Assembly (NCBI GenBank): GCA_903813345.2
Contig: CAIIXF020000004.1
Coordinates: 30,135,985-30,199,984, forward strand
Length of the DNA: 64,000 bases
Reading direction: 5' to 3'
From: Owenia fusiformis
Lineage: Eukaryota > Annelida > Polychaeta > Sabellida > Oweniidae
Below are positions 22,471-34,375 of the stretch, in pieces. Each line of letters opens with the position of its first letter. Position 1 is the stretch's first letter. The notes under the pieces are model-generated. The model worked only from the letters and a program-made list of their open reading frames with translations, had not been told where the DNA came from and made no database searches. The position numbers and the translations under genes were made by a program.

Positions 22471-22860
22471 CTTTTGCTCCACCTGGCTCATTTTCGGAGC
22501 CCCCGACACCACACCACAATGGTGTATCTTGGAAATTGCACATAATCTTTGCAATATGCGGTTCCACAAACAATTGTGGATGAGGGCCTCCCCGTTTTAG
22601 CCATAGATATCTTCTGTTCCATGTACTTCTTCTTGGCGGTTGCCTTAAGATTCTTCCAGAGTTTGGAGTGATGAAGTGTTTTTTTTAGGAGGGTATCCTA
22701 ACATGTTTACCCTTTGCGTGATTTGTTCCCAAGCTTGCTGCTTTGATACTTTTGAAGTATTGGCGCTAAATTTGCCAAATAAGAGATCGAATTTTTCTAT
22801 TACCAACTCCGTTAGTTGGATTTTTTCCTCCAAATTATAAATCACATACATAGCCGCCAT
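22471..22860 (-). CDS. Myb/SANT-like (zeste-type) DNA-binding protein, first exon; possibly pseudogene
   Basis: The ATG at 22860-22858 (MAAMYVIYNLEEKIQ) opens a domain with EKFDLLFGKFSANTSKVSK, WEQITQRVNMLGY and WKNLKATAKKKYMEQKI. This is the layout of Myb/SANT-like proteins of the zeste type. The exon ends at a good donor, AAAG|GTACGTG, near 22471. Two frame breaks are seen, one at an A8 tract (22677-22684 on the plus strand, T8) and one near an AAAACGGGG tract. Removing one A restores the first. They may be true lesions or assembly indels. An upstream ATG at 22914 is in frame but lies in the promoter-like region. Confidence 0.6.
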
Positions 22861-22960
22861 TTTGTATCCTACCAATGATGCTAAAAAGTGTTTGAACTTA
22901 CCGCGATCCACCACACCGCTGCATCATGGGAGTTAGTAAACGTCTACGCATGCGCAGCGG
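22853..22960 (-). promoter_or_regulatory. Housekeeping-type promoter motifs
   Basis: Upstream of and overlapping the Myb/SANT start are a YY1-like AAAATGGCGGC around the ATG (22853-22864), a ZNF143-like ACTAACTCCCATGATGC on the minus strand (22921-22937) and an NRF-1-like GCATGCGCA (22948-22956). There is no obvious TATA box. These three motifs cluster at broad TATA-less promoters in animals. Binding is inferred. Confidence 0.5.
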
Positions 22961-23091
22961 GATGAATACTGGGAAAATCAGACTTTGCAGATAGATAAGA
23001 TAAATGCGAGGACAAAATTTAACTCAGATTGCATTTGTTCTCTTCCGGAACTATCTATAATATGTAGCTCTGTGCTGCAGAATTCAACAAA

Positions 23092-23266
23092 TTTCGATGT
23101 CATTTTCAAATGTACGTTTAAATTCTTCTGTGTGCTTTTGGCGGTAATGTATCTTTAAACAAGTCCTAAACTCCCAACATTTTGGGCATTGTTTTGGAAT
23201 TTTTTTCATTACTTCACTGTTCATCAGTAAAGACGTCACTTCAGAGATCTTTTTCTTCACAGGGAC
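23092..23266 (-). pseudogene. C2H2/acidic-family exon c, copy D (uninterrupted)
   Basis: The exon starts after ATTTCAG with VPVKKKISEVTSLLMNSEV and continues into a finger, CPKCWEFRTCLKIHYRQKH, then TEEFKRTFEND. It shows the pre-insertion state of the exon that a LINE split at 4030-5036 and that copy C partly lost. No other exons of this copy were found nearby, so it is a fragment. Confidence 0.6.
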
Positions 23267-23639
23267 CTGAAATGACAGTGGTATACATATTATTTATTAT
23301 CCCAATGCAAGACTTCCTTGTTAAGGATATATTACACAGTGAACTACAAAAGGGCTTGATGCAAGACTACATTGTTTTTTATTAATGTGTTGTGATAATG
23401 TGAGAGACTACATTGTATAATGTGTTGAAAGAGGGGTAAACAAGGCCTTGAGGTTAGACTAGGTTGTTTTGTTTAGTGGAGTTATACAGGGATTGATGCA
23501 AGACTTCCTTGTTTAGAATATTGTTCTAAAAGTATGTTAAAATTTCATGATGATCACTTCCAGAATAAAATAGCGTCCTTCTAAAAAGCTCTCCTTATCG
23601 GGGATCTCCTTTTTCTTTTTTAGGCCTCAGTAGGTTTTA

Positions 23640-23960
23640 TAGTACAGACTTGCCAACCTCCCGTTTTTTTACGGGAATCTCCCGTAAATTTTTTGTTTTT
23701 TCCCTAAAAAATACCAAACTCCAATACAGTTTTCTCCCGTAAAAACTCCCGTACCATATTTCTACTAAAATCTCCCATAATTTTTTTTAAAAATATGGCC
23801 ATATTTTTGATGAAATCTCCTGTAAAATCTCCTGTATTCTGGTATAACTCCCGTAAAATCTCCCATATTTTTGGTATATATAACTCCCGTAAAATCTCCT
23901 GTTTTCTGGTATAACTCTCATAAAATCTCCCGTATTCTTGGTATAACTCCCGTTTTTTGC
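23640..23960. repeat. Degenerate tandem repeat (ACTCCCGTAAAATCTCCCGT type)
   Basis: Many imperfect copies of a 25-50-bp unit built of CTCCCGTAAAATCTCCCGTA, TTCTTGGTATAA and related pieces. The minus open frame across it (24060-23704) is repetitive and low complexity, so it was not annotated as a gene. Confidence 0.7.
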
Positions 23961-24362
23961 TGTCGAAATCTACCGTATTTAAATGGAATTTGACAAATTT
24001 GTGACCTTGATTATTGCAGGCACGCTTCTTTCTTTTACTCCAAGAAGGATTGGCTCCCATGGTTCACTATCGATACTTTCATAAATATCTTAAAAGTACT
24101 TCATTCCCATGATTCAAATTGCTTTTCTGCGATCAGTTCGGTATGGTATAAGTTTGCACACCAAATGTCCACAAACAGGTGCCAGTTCATATTCTGTCAT
24201 ACTTCTGTCGGGAGAATACATTTTGTTTTTATATGGCGCTAAACAAAATATTCCCGCAATATAAGGCACATTATGGGTAGGGACTGCTGTGAAATAATGA
24301 ACGTAAGTGACAGTATACCGTAATGTCATATATCATGTACTTTATGTATTTTAACATTATCT

Positions 24363-24695
24363 TTGAAATATTTTTTCCGATTTTATTTGAACAAATCAGC
24401 AAATACTACAGGTACACTGGACAAGAGAGGGGCATGGGGCAACTGGCTCCTGATGGTGGTGCGCAATTGCCCGAAGGAGAAATTCAAGCAGTTTCAAATG
24501 GACACATTGTCCCTCTCCAAACGCTATCAGCCTGAAGATGAGGCGCAACTTATAAGAAATCAGGCTTGTCAAGGTGAATCCCATGCTCAACAAACAATCA
24601 TGACGCCCAACCCTGCGACCTCTCATTTCTTGACCCACGTCAACTTACAGAACCCTTCCCACAGTACTGTAAATGCTAGCATATCAAGCCACTAA
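24363..24695 (+). CDS. Hypothetical exon-like open frame
   Basis: Unrecognised. An acceptor-like CTACAG precedes 24411, and the downstream frame reads WLLMVVRNCPKEKFKQFQ followed by LSLSKRYQPEDEAQL, with a composition typical of real protein. It could be a 3' exon of a gene starting upstream. No domain recognised, and no partner exon found. Confidence 0.3.
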   Translation: MKYFFRFYLNKSANTTGTLDKRGAWGNWLLMVVRNCPKEKFKQFQMDTLSLSKRYQPEDEAQLIRNQACQGESHAQQTIMTPNPATSHFLTHVNLQNPSHSTVNASISSH

Positions 24696-24699
24696 AATG

Positions 24700-25184
24700 T
24701 CAGCCTTAAAAACACATTAATCACTCCAGCTATAGCGCTGTGTGTAGAAGGCAGCTTGAAGATATGATGAAACTTGGCCATAGTCTAAACCTAAACTCCT
24801 AAAGTTAAATCCGTATTTTCTCCATGTATGGTCTCTATCTGTCATCAGATTAATTAAGACAATATCGAGAAGTAAGTTTCTAGAACAGTGTGATCAATTT
24901 TGGTTCATTTCACTGAAGTGGTTATTCTTTAAGCTGCTTCTCAACTGAGCAGGTCATTTAGGATTAAATTATTTACACAAAGATTGTCACACTTTAGAAC
25001 AAAAATACTAAAAAGTTTTACAGTGAAATAAAATTTTGTCAATTAGTAAATTTAAGAAAAATTAATTTGTCATATGTTCATCCGAAAATAAAGTTCGGCT
25101 AAGTTGAATTGACGGAGATACAGATATTTGAAAACATATGGTATTTATATTTTAAAACTTTGTAAAGATATAATGTGATAAATA
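24700..25184. other. AT-rich spacer
   Basis: No feature recognised. Confidence 0.4.
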
Positions 25185-25708
25185 TACTGTAAAACGGGTA
25201 ATTTTGACACCGGGAAATTTTAGCGATTTTTCAATTTTAGGTGGTTTTAGCGCGGGAAATTTTAGCGAAATGAAGATTAATCTTTAAAAAATCAAATTAG
25301 CGAAATGCATTAGAAATTTTATCATTTATGGCAGAAGAATGAATAACGGACATGACAGAGGAATTATCAAAATGAAAGACTTCTAACGCACATGGTATTG
25401 GTCCAAACTACTGTAATCTCATCTGACTTATCACAAAATCACAGTAGCATCCTTCAGATATTGAAAGAAACATACGATTTAAAAATATTTACTTTTTTCA
25501 AATTACAAACCGGAAATCGAGCACTTAACGAAAAACTCCTTAAATACTAGATATAGTATTCATGTAGTTTCCCGGGAATTCGCAAATTTTAGCGCTCGGT
25601 TTATTTTAACCCCGGTTTATTTTAGCGAATTGAATTTTTGGCGAAACTATAGCGGTCGCTAACAATCGCTAACAATTACCCCTCGCTAACAATTTCCGTT
25701 TTACAGTA
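25185..25708. mobile_element. MITE 1, TA-flanked (CTGTAAAACGG ends)
   Basis: 524 bp with perfect 13-bp inverted ends TACTGTAAAACGG / CCGTTTTACAGTA, and TA at both borders as in Tc1/mariner insertions. Both subterminal regions repeat the word TTTTAGCG / CGCTAA several times. No open frame. Confidence 0.8.
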
Positions 25709-26564
25709 TGTAGGTAAGTTCAATTTCATCACTTTTTGAAAATGTCGGAAGTTTTAGGAAGGTATAGCAACCTTCACATACCTTAGCCAAAAGTTTTCTC
25801 TGCTGATTTCATAAGATGAGAGTGTTATGAACAATATCTGCAATTTTCATTATTTTTCATAGTCTAATTCTTTAAAAAACAAACAATAAAAACATGACTT
25901 ACAATAAGAAATGAAAGAAATCTATCAGATAGTTTGCCTTGGAGAGCATTTACCCATCATCACATTTTGTCATCTAAATGAGCTTATAAAATGTAATTGT
26001 ACTAAATATTAATACTGAGATGTAGGGAATTAAATTGTCTTTTTATCTATGTAACTTTTAATGTCATTATACTCATAACTGAGAATATATTAAGAAAAAA
26101 CTACTTGATGGTTTAATGTTAAAGCTGAGTTTCAGCAGTTAAGATTTTATTGCTATGAGAGCCAAGTAAACATTAATGTTAAGCCGCGCTATGTTAAATG
26201 CAGGCAATTAATCATCTTTGGTCTGGCATAGCCTGACATTAATGTGGAATAGGAAAACAGGACTGTGTTCCAAGCGCTTCCCAAATACCTCCAACTGTTT
26301 CCAAAGCCAGCCAGAGCCACTATTCCACTTCAAACAGCAGCATATGCCAGTGTATAACAGACAGCCACAATTTAGGCATTTAATAGTAAGTCTTTTTAAT
26401 TAGGAGAATCAGAAATATATTTTAATTACGCATTGATTTATAACGGAATATCGACAAGGCAGACAAGTCTTTTTACGAGACAGAGTCTGATACCAACTAA
26501 TATCTATATGGGACACTGAGTGCCCTGAGTACATTGAATATCTGTGAGGTAATTACACCCCCTT
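25709..26564. other. AT-rich spacer
   Basis: No gene or repeat ends recognised. Confidence 0.4.
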
Positions 26565-26908
26565 CAGGGCCGGTGAATTCGTACACTCCGCGATCCGATC
26601 CGGATAAATTTCGTCATGGTAATGATGCATTGTGGGATTAATCCAAGAATTAATCCAAAAATCTGTGAAATTACGATCCTGGGATTAATCTCAGGATAAA
26701 TATCAATCCACCTCTTGAGGTAGATTACTTTTTGGATAAATTTTATCCTAATTCCAATTCAATTTAGATAAATCTTGGGGATTCCCCCTCATAATCCTCG
26801 GATCGTACGAATTCACCAAATATTTATCGGATTAGTAATTCAAGATTCATCCCAAAAGATAAGATTTATCCGGATTGGATTGGGGATCGTACGAATTCAC
26901 GGCCCCAG
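26565..26908. mobile_element. TIR MITE with GTGAATTCGTAC ends
   Basis: About 344 bp with imperfect inverted ends of about 40 bp (GGGCCGGTGAATTCGTAC versus reverse GGGGCCGTGAATTCGTAC, both leading to ATCCGGATAAAT). An internal copy of the end motif lies near 26803-26820. No clear target duplication. Superfamily undetermined. Confidence 0.7.
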
Positions 26909-27457
26909 GTGTTTGACAACAGGAACTCCCATTTTGGGTAATCGAAGACGATTTTTTGTGATCAAAAGTATGTCATTGAAATATCATTAACAATCGAACT
27001 ATTACGGAAAAATCACTATTTAAGGAAAAAAGGCTTTGATATCGTATCCAATTAATATTTTTTGTTGCCAAACCTATGGACTGGTGTGTATGTGCATTTG
27101 GATTTTTGTTTGTTTTGTGATTTATTGAAAGAATATTTGTTATATTACTTTGTATGCGTTTATATTGCATAATGAATTATTGACAGAATTAAATCAACGT
27201 TTACATCAACCATGAAATAAACATATAATCCTTTCCAATACTAATCGCATTGTTTATTAAGATGCAAAGTATATATATTTGCTGTCATTTATTTTCTTAA
27301 CGTTTATTTAAAACTGATTCCTGTTTCATGTATTCTTGGACAAAACAGAAACGAACCTATAAATATGCAACATCCCAATGCTATATTTTACTTACAATTA
27401 GGATTACATTCTCAAAAATGGTTAACATGTCCTTATAAGCGTGCTACAAAGTTAATT
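26909..27457. other. AT-rich spacer
   Basis: Downstream of the Harbinger polyadenylation signal; nothing recognised. Confidence 0.4.
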
Positions 27458-27463
27458 TTTATT
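27458..27463 (-). terminator. AATAAA polyadenylation signal of Harbinger-like gene
   Basis: AATAAA on the minus strand (plus TTTATT) begins about 20 nt after the TAA stop of the last exon. The position suits 3'-end formation. Confidence 0.5.
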
Positions 27464-28342
27464 GTCCAGTGAGTCATACTATTTTACCGGTTGATGGCTG
27501 CCTCCTGCCATGGCACTCTGCCGGCATCAGATTGGAAATAGTGCTTCAGGTGTATCCTCAGCTCCTTGGCGGCATGAGTCTCCCGTGGGGCACGTTCTAC
27601 GCCATGCATGTCGGCGAGGTAGCCAGCATGTCTCCATGGCCCAGGGATAATAACACCGTTTTCCTGCTCAGCGTCAAGGTCGCCATTCTGCAAGTTCGGA
27701 AAGCAGATTCACATCAGGTTGTGGAGAGTCACACACGCCTTGGTAATCTTGGTTGCAGTTTCGGATGTCGTCATCAGTGTTGTAAGAAGGCAACGGAAAC
27801 GGTTTGCCAGAATCCCAAAGGCATTCTCGACTATTCTTTGAGCACGGGAACATCTATAATAAATAAATTCAAACAAGCTAAAACAATTATCATGTGAAAA
27901 TATGAAATGGAAACTACATTTTAACTCAATTTTTAATTGATCAATATTTAATATGAGTGGTGAAAAAGTGAAATGCCTTTCTTCAAGTGTCACATTTTCA
28001 ACACAATCAAATTTCAATTGCTTGATGCTTCATTAAAATCTCAGAAATACTGAAGGCAAGTCAGATTTATAGGGATATTCATTATTATATGTTATTAACT
28101 GGTGAAGTTATTTAAGATTCATGATCAAGTGCAAAGATACGGGAAAATAAATGAACTATCCCAAATAATAAAAAATGGTAATGATAGCAATATTGTTAAA
28201 AATCTTTTTTCCTCAAATAAACTTTATATTTTGTATATTTTTAGAAAATAGACATGACATGGAATGATATTAGGCCAAACAATTCTAAAATTGAAACAAT
28301 TTTCATCAACATGAAGCGATATTGTAACCAAAGTACTTGCTA

Positions 28343-28556
28343 CAGTACAGGTCACGCCGAGGATCTCACCTCGGTGAATCGAATGATGCATCGATGGGTG
28401 CATCGATGGGTGCAACGATCGGTACGACATCGGCGCACCGAGCTGCATCGCGGCGCATTTAATCGATGCATCGATCGCCAAGCTTAATGCGCCGACCGAT
28501 GCATTCCTCGGTGCATTGTGCAACGTGCATCGGTGGATCGAGTAATGCATCAATAG
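28343..28556 (+). repeat. GCATCGATGC-rich palindromic repeat, left copy
   Basis: Begins CTACAGTACAGGTC and then has dense, variable TGCATCGAT / GGTGCATCGA / CGGCGCA words that are themselves near-palindromes. The same lead-in and word set occurs in inverted orientation at 35699-35520. GC-rich against AT-rich surroundings. Confidence 0.75.
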
Positions 28557-29632
28557 AGACAGAATATTAAGACAATTTAATTATGCAGAAGGCCCACGCC
28601 AATAAATGAATTTTAATATTAATAGTTCTTGAAACCAAACTTCAAAAACGTGCCGCAGAAAAGAACAGGGGTCAAGACGCGTTCACAGATTTCAGTTAAC
28701 TGTCAGACTGTCAGTCGAATGTAAAGGTTCACTTATGTTTGCAAGCAACGCATTTGTGTAATGCAATGATACATTTCGATATTCTTTTCAGATAAACAAA
28801 AATATACGAAAATATGAATTATTTTACTTCAAACATTATGTTTAAGTCGACATAATAATGAAATAGCCTAATCCCTTCTTGTTCAATGGGACATTGATTT
28901 CAGCCCTGAATATACCAAAGTACCTGTGTCATACTACAAATAGCATTAGACGTTAATACAATGTTCAGTATTTAAAACAAGGCCTCTGGTTTTCATGATA
29001 TTTTCATTTTATACATGTTTGAGTATTTTGAACATTTAAAAGCAAACCATTATTATTATGGAGCTATCACACTCATGACATAAGGGCTCATCGTTCGACA
29101 ACGTGTCAATACTCTGCTTGGGCAGACAGCGGGACACGGCATGTATTCACGGTGGGCAAAACAAATATCTAGATATATCCAGTAACACCAAATTAAAAAA
29201 AAAATTAAAAAATGTATGCCCCAAATAACCACTCAGTGGCAAACGGTGAGCCCATATAGCGAATGTGACACTGTGACAGCTACTTTTTGTTATTGATTTT
29301 AAAATGCCCGTCCCACATTAATTGAGCCTGCATGCCCCATCTTATATAATTTAAGCAAGTACAATATTTAACCCAGGCCCGTGGTTAAAACATTTGATGT
29401 CTCAGTCACCATTTGATATCTCATCTGCTAAATATTATATTCTTTTTTTACAGGTTCTTTCAATGAATGGAATGCTGCAAACATGACGGACATGTGAATT
29501 TTGGGGTTATGCATGGACACATGCGAGGAGGACACAACGTAGAGAAAAGCGGGGGGTCTTCACTTGGGAAAGGTGTAAAACGCATCCTGGGATTCAGCAG
29601 AAACAGTTCCGAAATAATTCAGAACTAAGGTT
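28557..29632. other. Intron sequence of the Harbinger-like gene
   Basis: No independent feature recognised. Confidence 0.4.
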
Positions 29633-29879
29633 GCATTCATGAATTCAGCTGCCGGCTGGTGGCTTAACCTACTTTTTATCAGTGGCAAACTCAATTACTT
29701 TTAGTGGCAGGTACTGAGTTGAATTCACCTGCCAGATGACGGCTGGTAGTTTAACCTAGTTTTTAAGCCATTTTAAACATAAATGAAGGAATCTCCAGTC
29801 ACTATTCATAATTAAATGAGTTGGACATGAATTAACCTAGTTGGTGAATCTGTCAGCCGTCAGTTGAATTGGCGAATGC
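29633..29879. mobile_element. Small TIR element (GCATTC..CGGCTG ends)
   Basis: About 247 bp. The left end, GCATTCATGAATTCAGCTG, pairs imperfectly with the reverse of the right end, GCATTCGCCAATTCAACTG, over roughly 28 bp. An internal copy of the GAATTCACCTGCC end motif is present. No coding. Confidence 0.6.
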
Positions 29880-30276
29880 TTCCTCGGCGCCCAACAATGC
29901 GTTTATACCCGGGTGTTTATACTTCATGTTATGCATGCAGTTTCTTGTTCTATTGTTAACACTTAAAAGTTAATAATTAAGGGTTTAATTTATCTTCCAG
30001 GTATTCATAAATAGTTGGTGTAGGTCTGTTGACGGTGATGATGACAATTTTGATGACGAGGTCTACATTCATTTCGAATAATTAATCTTTAGGCATTTGC
30101 GTATTTAAGTTTATACATTTTTAATTTATTAGAGCTAGCATTCTGATTGATCAGAGCCATGCACTGGAATGCTTGAAAGAGAGTCTTAATATTCAAAAAA
30201 TAGTAAAGGCTGTTAATTCCACGATTTAACGCTAGCTTTACATTTCCTTTGCTTTGTTTTATAAGAAGGTTGAGTT

Positions 30277-30471
30277 ACACGTTTTTAAAAGAACTTGTAC
30301 CCGAACGTGTACTATTTCGTTCCCGACCGGGGAATACTGTTCCACTCTCATATTCACTTGGGACTGTTTTCCGTATGCCTTTATACTCAATCGGCCAAGT
30401 AAACAGTACACATGGGAGAAATAATTATCTTAAGAACCACGTTCACGTACAAGTTTTTTTAAGAAACGTGT
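30277..30471. mobile_element. Small TIR element (ACACGTTT..AACTTGTAC ends)
   Basis: About 195 bp. ACACGTTTTTAAAAGAACTT at the left matches the reverse complement of the right end over about 24 bp with small indels; CCGAACGTG / GTGAACGTG continue the pairing. No coding. Confidence 0.6.
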
Positions 30472-30796
30472 GTTTTAACCCTATTATCACCTTAGCAGAC
30501 GGGGACAAACTCTTGCAAAAATACATGTAGATTATTACAGCACGATTATAGATAAAACAGATTATTTTAATTAAGCTAATTGCTTTTGTGCTTCTTTAAT
30601 CAATGACGTTTTCAACGGTTAATTGTGTTGCTTTGTTGTTAATTTTTTTTTAATTTTGACTTATAGTTGCTTTCCAAAATTCTTGTTTTCATTTCTTGTG
30701 TCAGTTATTTTTTCATATCTTTGTGCATGGCTACCTGCGTGTAGCATGATGATTGACCGGGAATAATCTGACGGGAATAGACGTCCATGATTATAA

Positions 30797-30840
30797 CAGA
30801 GGCATATAAAGTCAAATGAAATATTATTAATATGCCTCTG
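30797..30840. repeat. 44-bp inverted repeat
   Basis: CAGAGGCATAT and ATATGCCTCTG form a perfect 11-bp stem with a 22-nt AT-rich loop. It may be a relic of element ends. Confidence 0.6.
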
Positions 30841-30898
30841 ATTATCATGAGACTGGATAGTGGATATAAGACTGCTCGTATATCCATGGGGGATGTAA

Positions 30899-32443
30899 GG
30901 GTTATTATTGTGTCACCATCAGAATCGGTGAGACAGATGACATATTGTTATCGTCTCCAACTTTTTGTGGACGGTGTTCGATGGTTTGTGTTCGGAGTTC
31001 GGCGGTTGGTATTTTAAAAACTGGTCTGAACGGTCATTATTCACGATTCCCACAATTTGACATCTTTGATCAGTAACTATACAAAACAAATAGTACTAAT
31101 TAACTGTCTGGAGCACGGCGATCTCTTTCCGGCACAAACAGGATATTTTGATTTCTTAAAATTGTTTTATAAACAAGTATAATCTTTTTTCTTCATCGTC
31201 TGCAAATACATGAAATATTGCCAAGGAGAGTAACTTTTGACAGTTTTGGCAAAAAAATCATGCGAAAAGTGATCAGAATGGTGAAAAATTGCATGGTTTG
31301 AAAGGTTTGAAAGGTTTTTAGGCGGGGGGGGGGGGGGGGGGGGGGGCAACCGCTTCCAAAGTTTTTGCGAGTCGCTTCAAATTGACCATAAAATCTACAA
31401 GTTCTCACGATTAGATCAAACTTTTTTAACTTGCTTCAAATTGATTCTAAGGGGAAATATAAAATTATCACTTCCAACTGGACATTGTACATGTACGATA
31501 CATAACACTCTCTGACCAGATAATGATTCAATTTCTCAATTTTCAAATTAAAAGTAGGAAAAGCTAGCGTCATATTGGTCCTCAGACGCTCTTCCCAGCA
31601 AAAAGTCGTGAGTTGTTTTAATACACAGCGGGGGCGTAGCCAGCTTTCAGTCAGATTGCCCGGGGGGCGATCGTGGCATGAGCAAGGCAAAAACAATTTG
31701 TTTTGAATTTTACAAAAATTGATGCAACTGCCTTCAAAAGTGAGCTGGACGCTTTCAATATATAGCATTTTAAAGCTCTTTTCTTCTACCCAATGGTTCT
31801 ATTTTTATTAGTTATGGGGTCGCACCCATCCCCCCTGACTATGCCTATGCATAGTACTGAACACAATAAAGTGCAGGCCGGGATCTTAGAATACAGTTGC
31901 ATTTTAAATGGATAATTGAGAATACTAACAATTACGCCCCGTAGCCTACATTAAAGGCGTAATATGATATCAATTTGAAATTAAAAAACAGTATAATGCC
32001 TCCAATTAGTTTAATTTTCTGAGGATACAATGGGGAAATGAAGTTAATTTCGTCAAAGCTTGATTGAACTTTATCAGAAATCCCGAAACCTGATTACATT
32101 TGCTTTCAAAATGTTTGCTCTTTCCAAATATCATGGAAGTTGATTGCAATTATGTTTGATGAAAAATCAAACTGCTATCAAATGTAGGCTTATTATGGGT
32201 TAAAAGTTTGCAATGCCATGCAAGTTTCCTTGATTCCCATGATGACATTACATGTATAACCTAGAATCATCCTAGGTATAACCTATAATAATCATTACTC
32301 AAAGTACTATTAATCTGCCTGTGTGATTACATTTTGTTACAGAACGTCGAACACCGACCGCCAAACATCGATCGTTCACAAAAAAAGTTGGAGACAAAAT
32401 GTCATTGTGTCTACTTGTGGTGGAGTGACATAGAAATAAGACC
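30899..32443. mobile_element. 1.5-kb element or foldback with about 110-bp inverted ends
   Basis: 30899-31012 and the reverse complement of 32443-32343 align over about 110 bp, with the shared cores TCTCCAACTTTTT, GTGTTCGA and CGGCGGT / GGCGGTCGG. Similarity is partial, so the element is old. The interior carries a poly-G tract and a smaller TIR element (31626-31848). No transposase was recognised. Confidence 0.5.
31626..31848. mobile_element. hAT-like MITE (GGGGCGTAGCCAG type)
   Basis: The left end GGGGGCGTAGCCAG and the right end CTGACTATGCCTATG are imperfect inverted repeats of a kind common in animal hAT MITEs. The interior is G/C-run-rich and non-coding. Confidence 0.55.
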
Positions 32444-32862
32444 CCCCCCCCCCCTTCCAAACAGTTCCTAGATTATTAAGGTTTAATATACTTCAAGGTT
32501 CTTGCATTTGTTTATAATGAGGATAAAACCTTTTCCTCTCACTTCCTTTAATCTATAATCACATATTAATTGGATCAATGCAGACTCGATTTCCTCTGCC
32601 CACAATACCATTGCAATGTAATGACGGGAAACGGTCGCTGGAATAAGCAATCAGACGTCTCAATTTGTTGAACGTTTGTTTTTGTTGAATGTTACTAGAA
32701 AACAAGGCGTAATTCTGATTTTGATATTGTTGCAATGCACATAAAGCATAGTTCAGCATTTCAAGTCATGAGGAATCTACATGCATAGTTCATATGATAA
32801 AGGGGAAGGGGTGGAGTAGATAATTTCTGACTGCCAAAGTGGGTAGGGAAATACAAACGGAT

Positions 32863-32929
32863 CAGGCCCCCGGAAGGAGGGGGGGGGGGGTAAACCGCAC
32901 CCCTTGAAGACAGGTTTCTGACGGGCCTG
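32863..32929. mobile_element. 67-bp remnant of the C-rich TIR family
   Basis: Starts CAGGCCCCCGG and ends ACCGCACCCCTTGAAGA..CTGACGGGCCTG, matching the right end of the 17268-19056 element (ACCGCACCCCCCTTGGAGA..CTTACGGGCCTG). A minimal or internally deleted family member. Confidence 0.6.
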
Positions 32930-32944
32930 ACCCCTGACCCCCCA

Positions 32945-33290
32945 GCAAAAGCAGGTTATGAATAATGTAGCCAGTCCATGTTAGTTTCTCGGAGATATCT
33001 TTGAAGAATTCTCAACTTATCAAGACAGATAACAATATAAAATGTAGATGGCAAAATAATCTGATCTGATTTTGCTTGCAATTTGTCACCCATATGAAAA
33101 GATGCCTTTAACAGTTTAATTTCATAGTTATCCAATAAAAATCCCCTTGGCAAAAGCAGGCCGCTGCACTATACTTTAAAGTGTGTAGTCGGTCCCTGAT
33201 AGTGTCTGGGAGTTGTCTCTGAAGAATTCTCAACATATCAAAATATATAAAATGTAGATGGCAAAATAAAACTGCATGCACCCCTAAACA
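32945..33290. repeat. Tandem duplication of about 210 bp
   Basis: Two units (about 32945-33154 and 33155-33290) share AAAAGCAGG, GAAGAATTCTCAAC and ATAAAATGTAGATGGCAAAA. On the minus strand both read LRILQR-x-L, suggesting a duplicated small exon, but no acceptor/donor pair is convincing. Confidence 0.6.
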
Positions 33291-33888
33291 TATGCTCATT
33301 AATTAATATGGTTACAAGCAACAGAAGGATAATCTTTAAATGGTTGCAACGCATAATCTATTTTAGCTGAAATCAAGTTAACTCATGCGACAAAACGGAA
33401 AATGGTTTAGAGAATAAATCAATAAGATCAACGTTATATAATGTTGAAAACAAAACAGATAGTAAAAAATCTTATTCTAATTTAATTCCTAAATCAAATC
33501 CCAACCCTCCAGACACTGGTGACATCTGACCGCATTTGAAAGACTTCATCTAATTTAAACAATCAAATCAAATCAAAAGTAAAACATGCAAACAGGTATA
33601 ACTGCTTATTTGAGAATATCCGAGGAAACTAGATCGCCGTTGAATACCCTGAAAAGAAATCTGCTTTTGATAAGTTATTCTTTTTATACCATGGTCGGAG
33701 CAATATCTCAGTATATAATTGTAAGTGATAAATCACATATTTGGGATATGGATGATATTGGGATTAGAGGGATGATATGGATATCAACCCGGGTATTTAT
33801 TCAAAAATTTTAATTTTTTCATTTTCTCTCATTCAAAAGAGGATTTTAGTATTTAGATATATGTTGCTCTTGACCATGGTATAAGGTC

Positions 33889-34375
33889 GTTATTCACCTG
33901 TCGGGATGATTTTGAGAATATCCCTAGGATGATATCAATATTTCCCTCTGTCACTGCGTTCCCTCGGGAGATATTAATATCATATGATATTCTCCATATC
34001 AAAACCCTCCCGGTGAATAACTACATTTATCCTATGCCAAGTAGAGTTTTAGGGAGATAAGTTGGTAAGATGTATCCCGTATCCTGATATTGAGGTTTCC
34101 ATATCCTGAACCTCCACTATCTCCCGCCATATCTCCCCGCTTCGAAAATTGAAAAAAAGAAAAAATGTAAAAAATTGAAAAAAATAGAAAAAAGAATTGA
34201 AAAAATTGAAAAATATTGAAAAAATAAAAAAAAATTGAAAGAAAATTAGAAAACTCTACTTGGTATGGGATAAAGCAGTTATGTACGGTCGGTTTGGATA
34301 TGGGGTTCATCCCTCGTGAGATATGCACATCTCCCTCTGGATAAACCCTATATCCAAATCCTCCCAGTACATAAC
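33889..34375. mobile_element. Triple foldback structure
   Basis: Three abutting inverted repeats: 33889-34021 (GTTATTCACC..GGTGAATAAC), 34026-34274 (TTTATCCTATGCCAAGTAG..CTACTTGGTATGGGATAAA, about 25-bp arms) and 34278-34375 (GTTATGTAC..GTACATAAC). The third hairpin resembles the inverted first one, so the whole is a palindrome whose arms are themselves hairpins. No coding; the central loop is A-rich. Confidence 0.65.

Noticed and set aside
23704-24060. 118-codon minus frame rich in EILRELY repeats
   Set aside because: Translation of a degenerate short tandem repeat; not a coiled-coil gene.
28224-28553. His/Ser-rich frames in the GCATCGAT block (also 35509-35730)
   Set aside because: Open in several frames because the DNA repeat is near-palindromic; low complexity.
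31193-31408. Proline-rich frames across the poly-G tract
   Set aside because: Produced by a homopolymer run inside a hAT/foldback region; no other coding sign.
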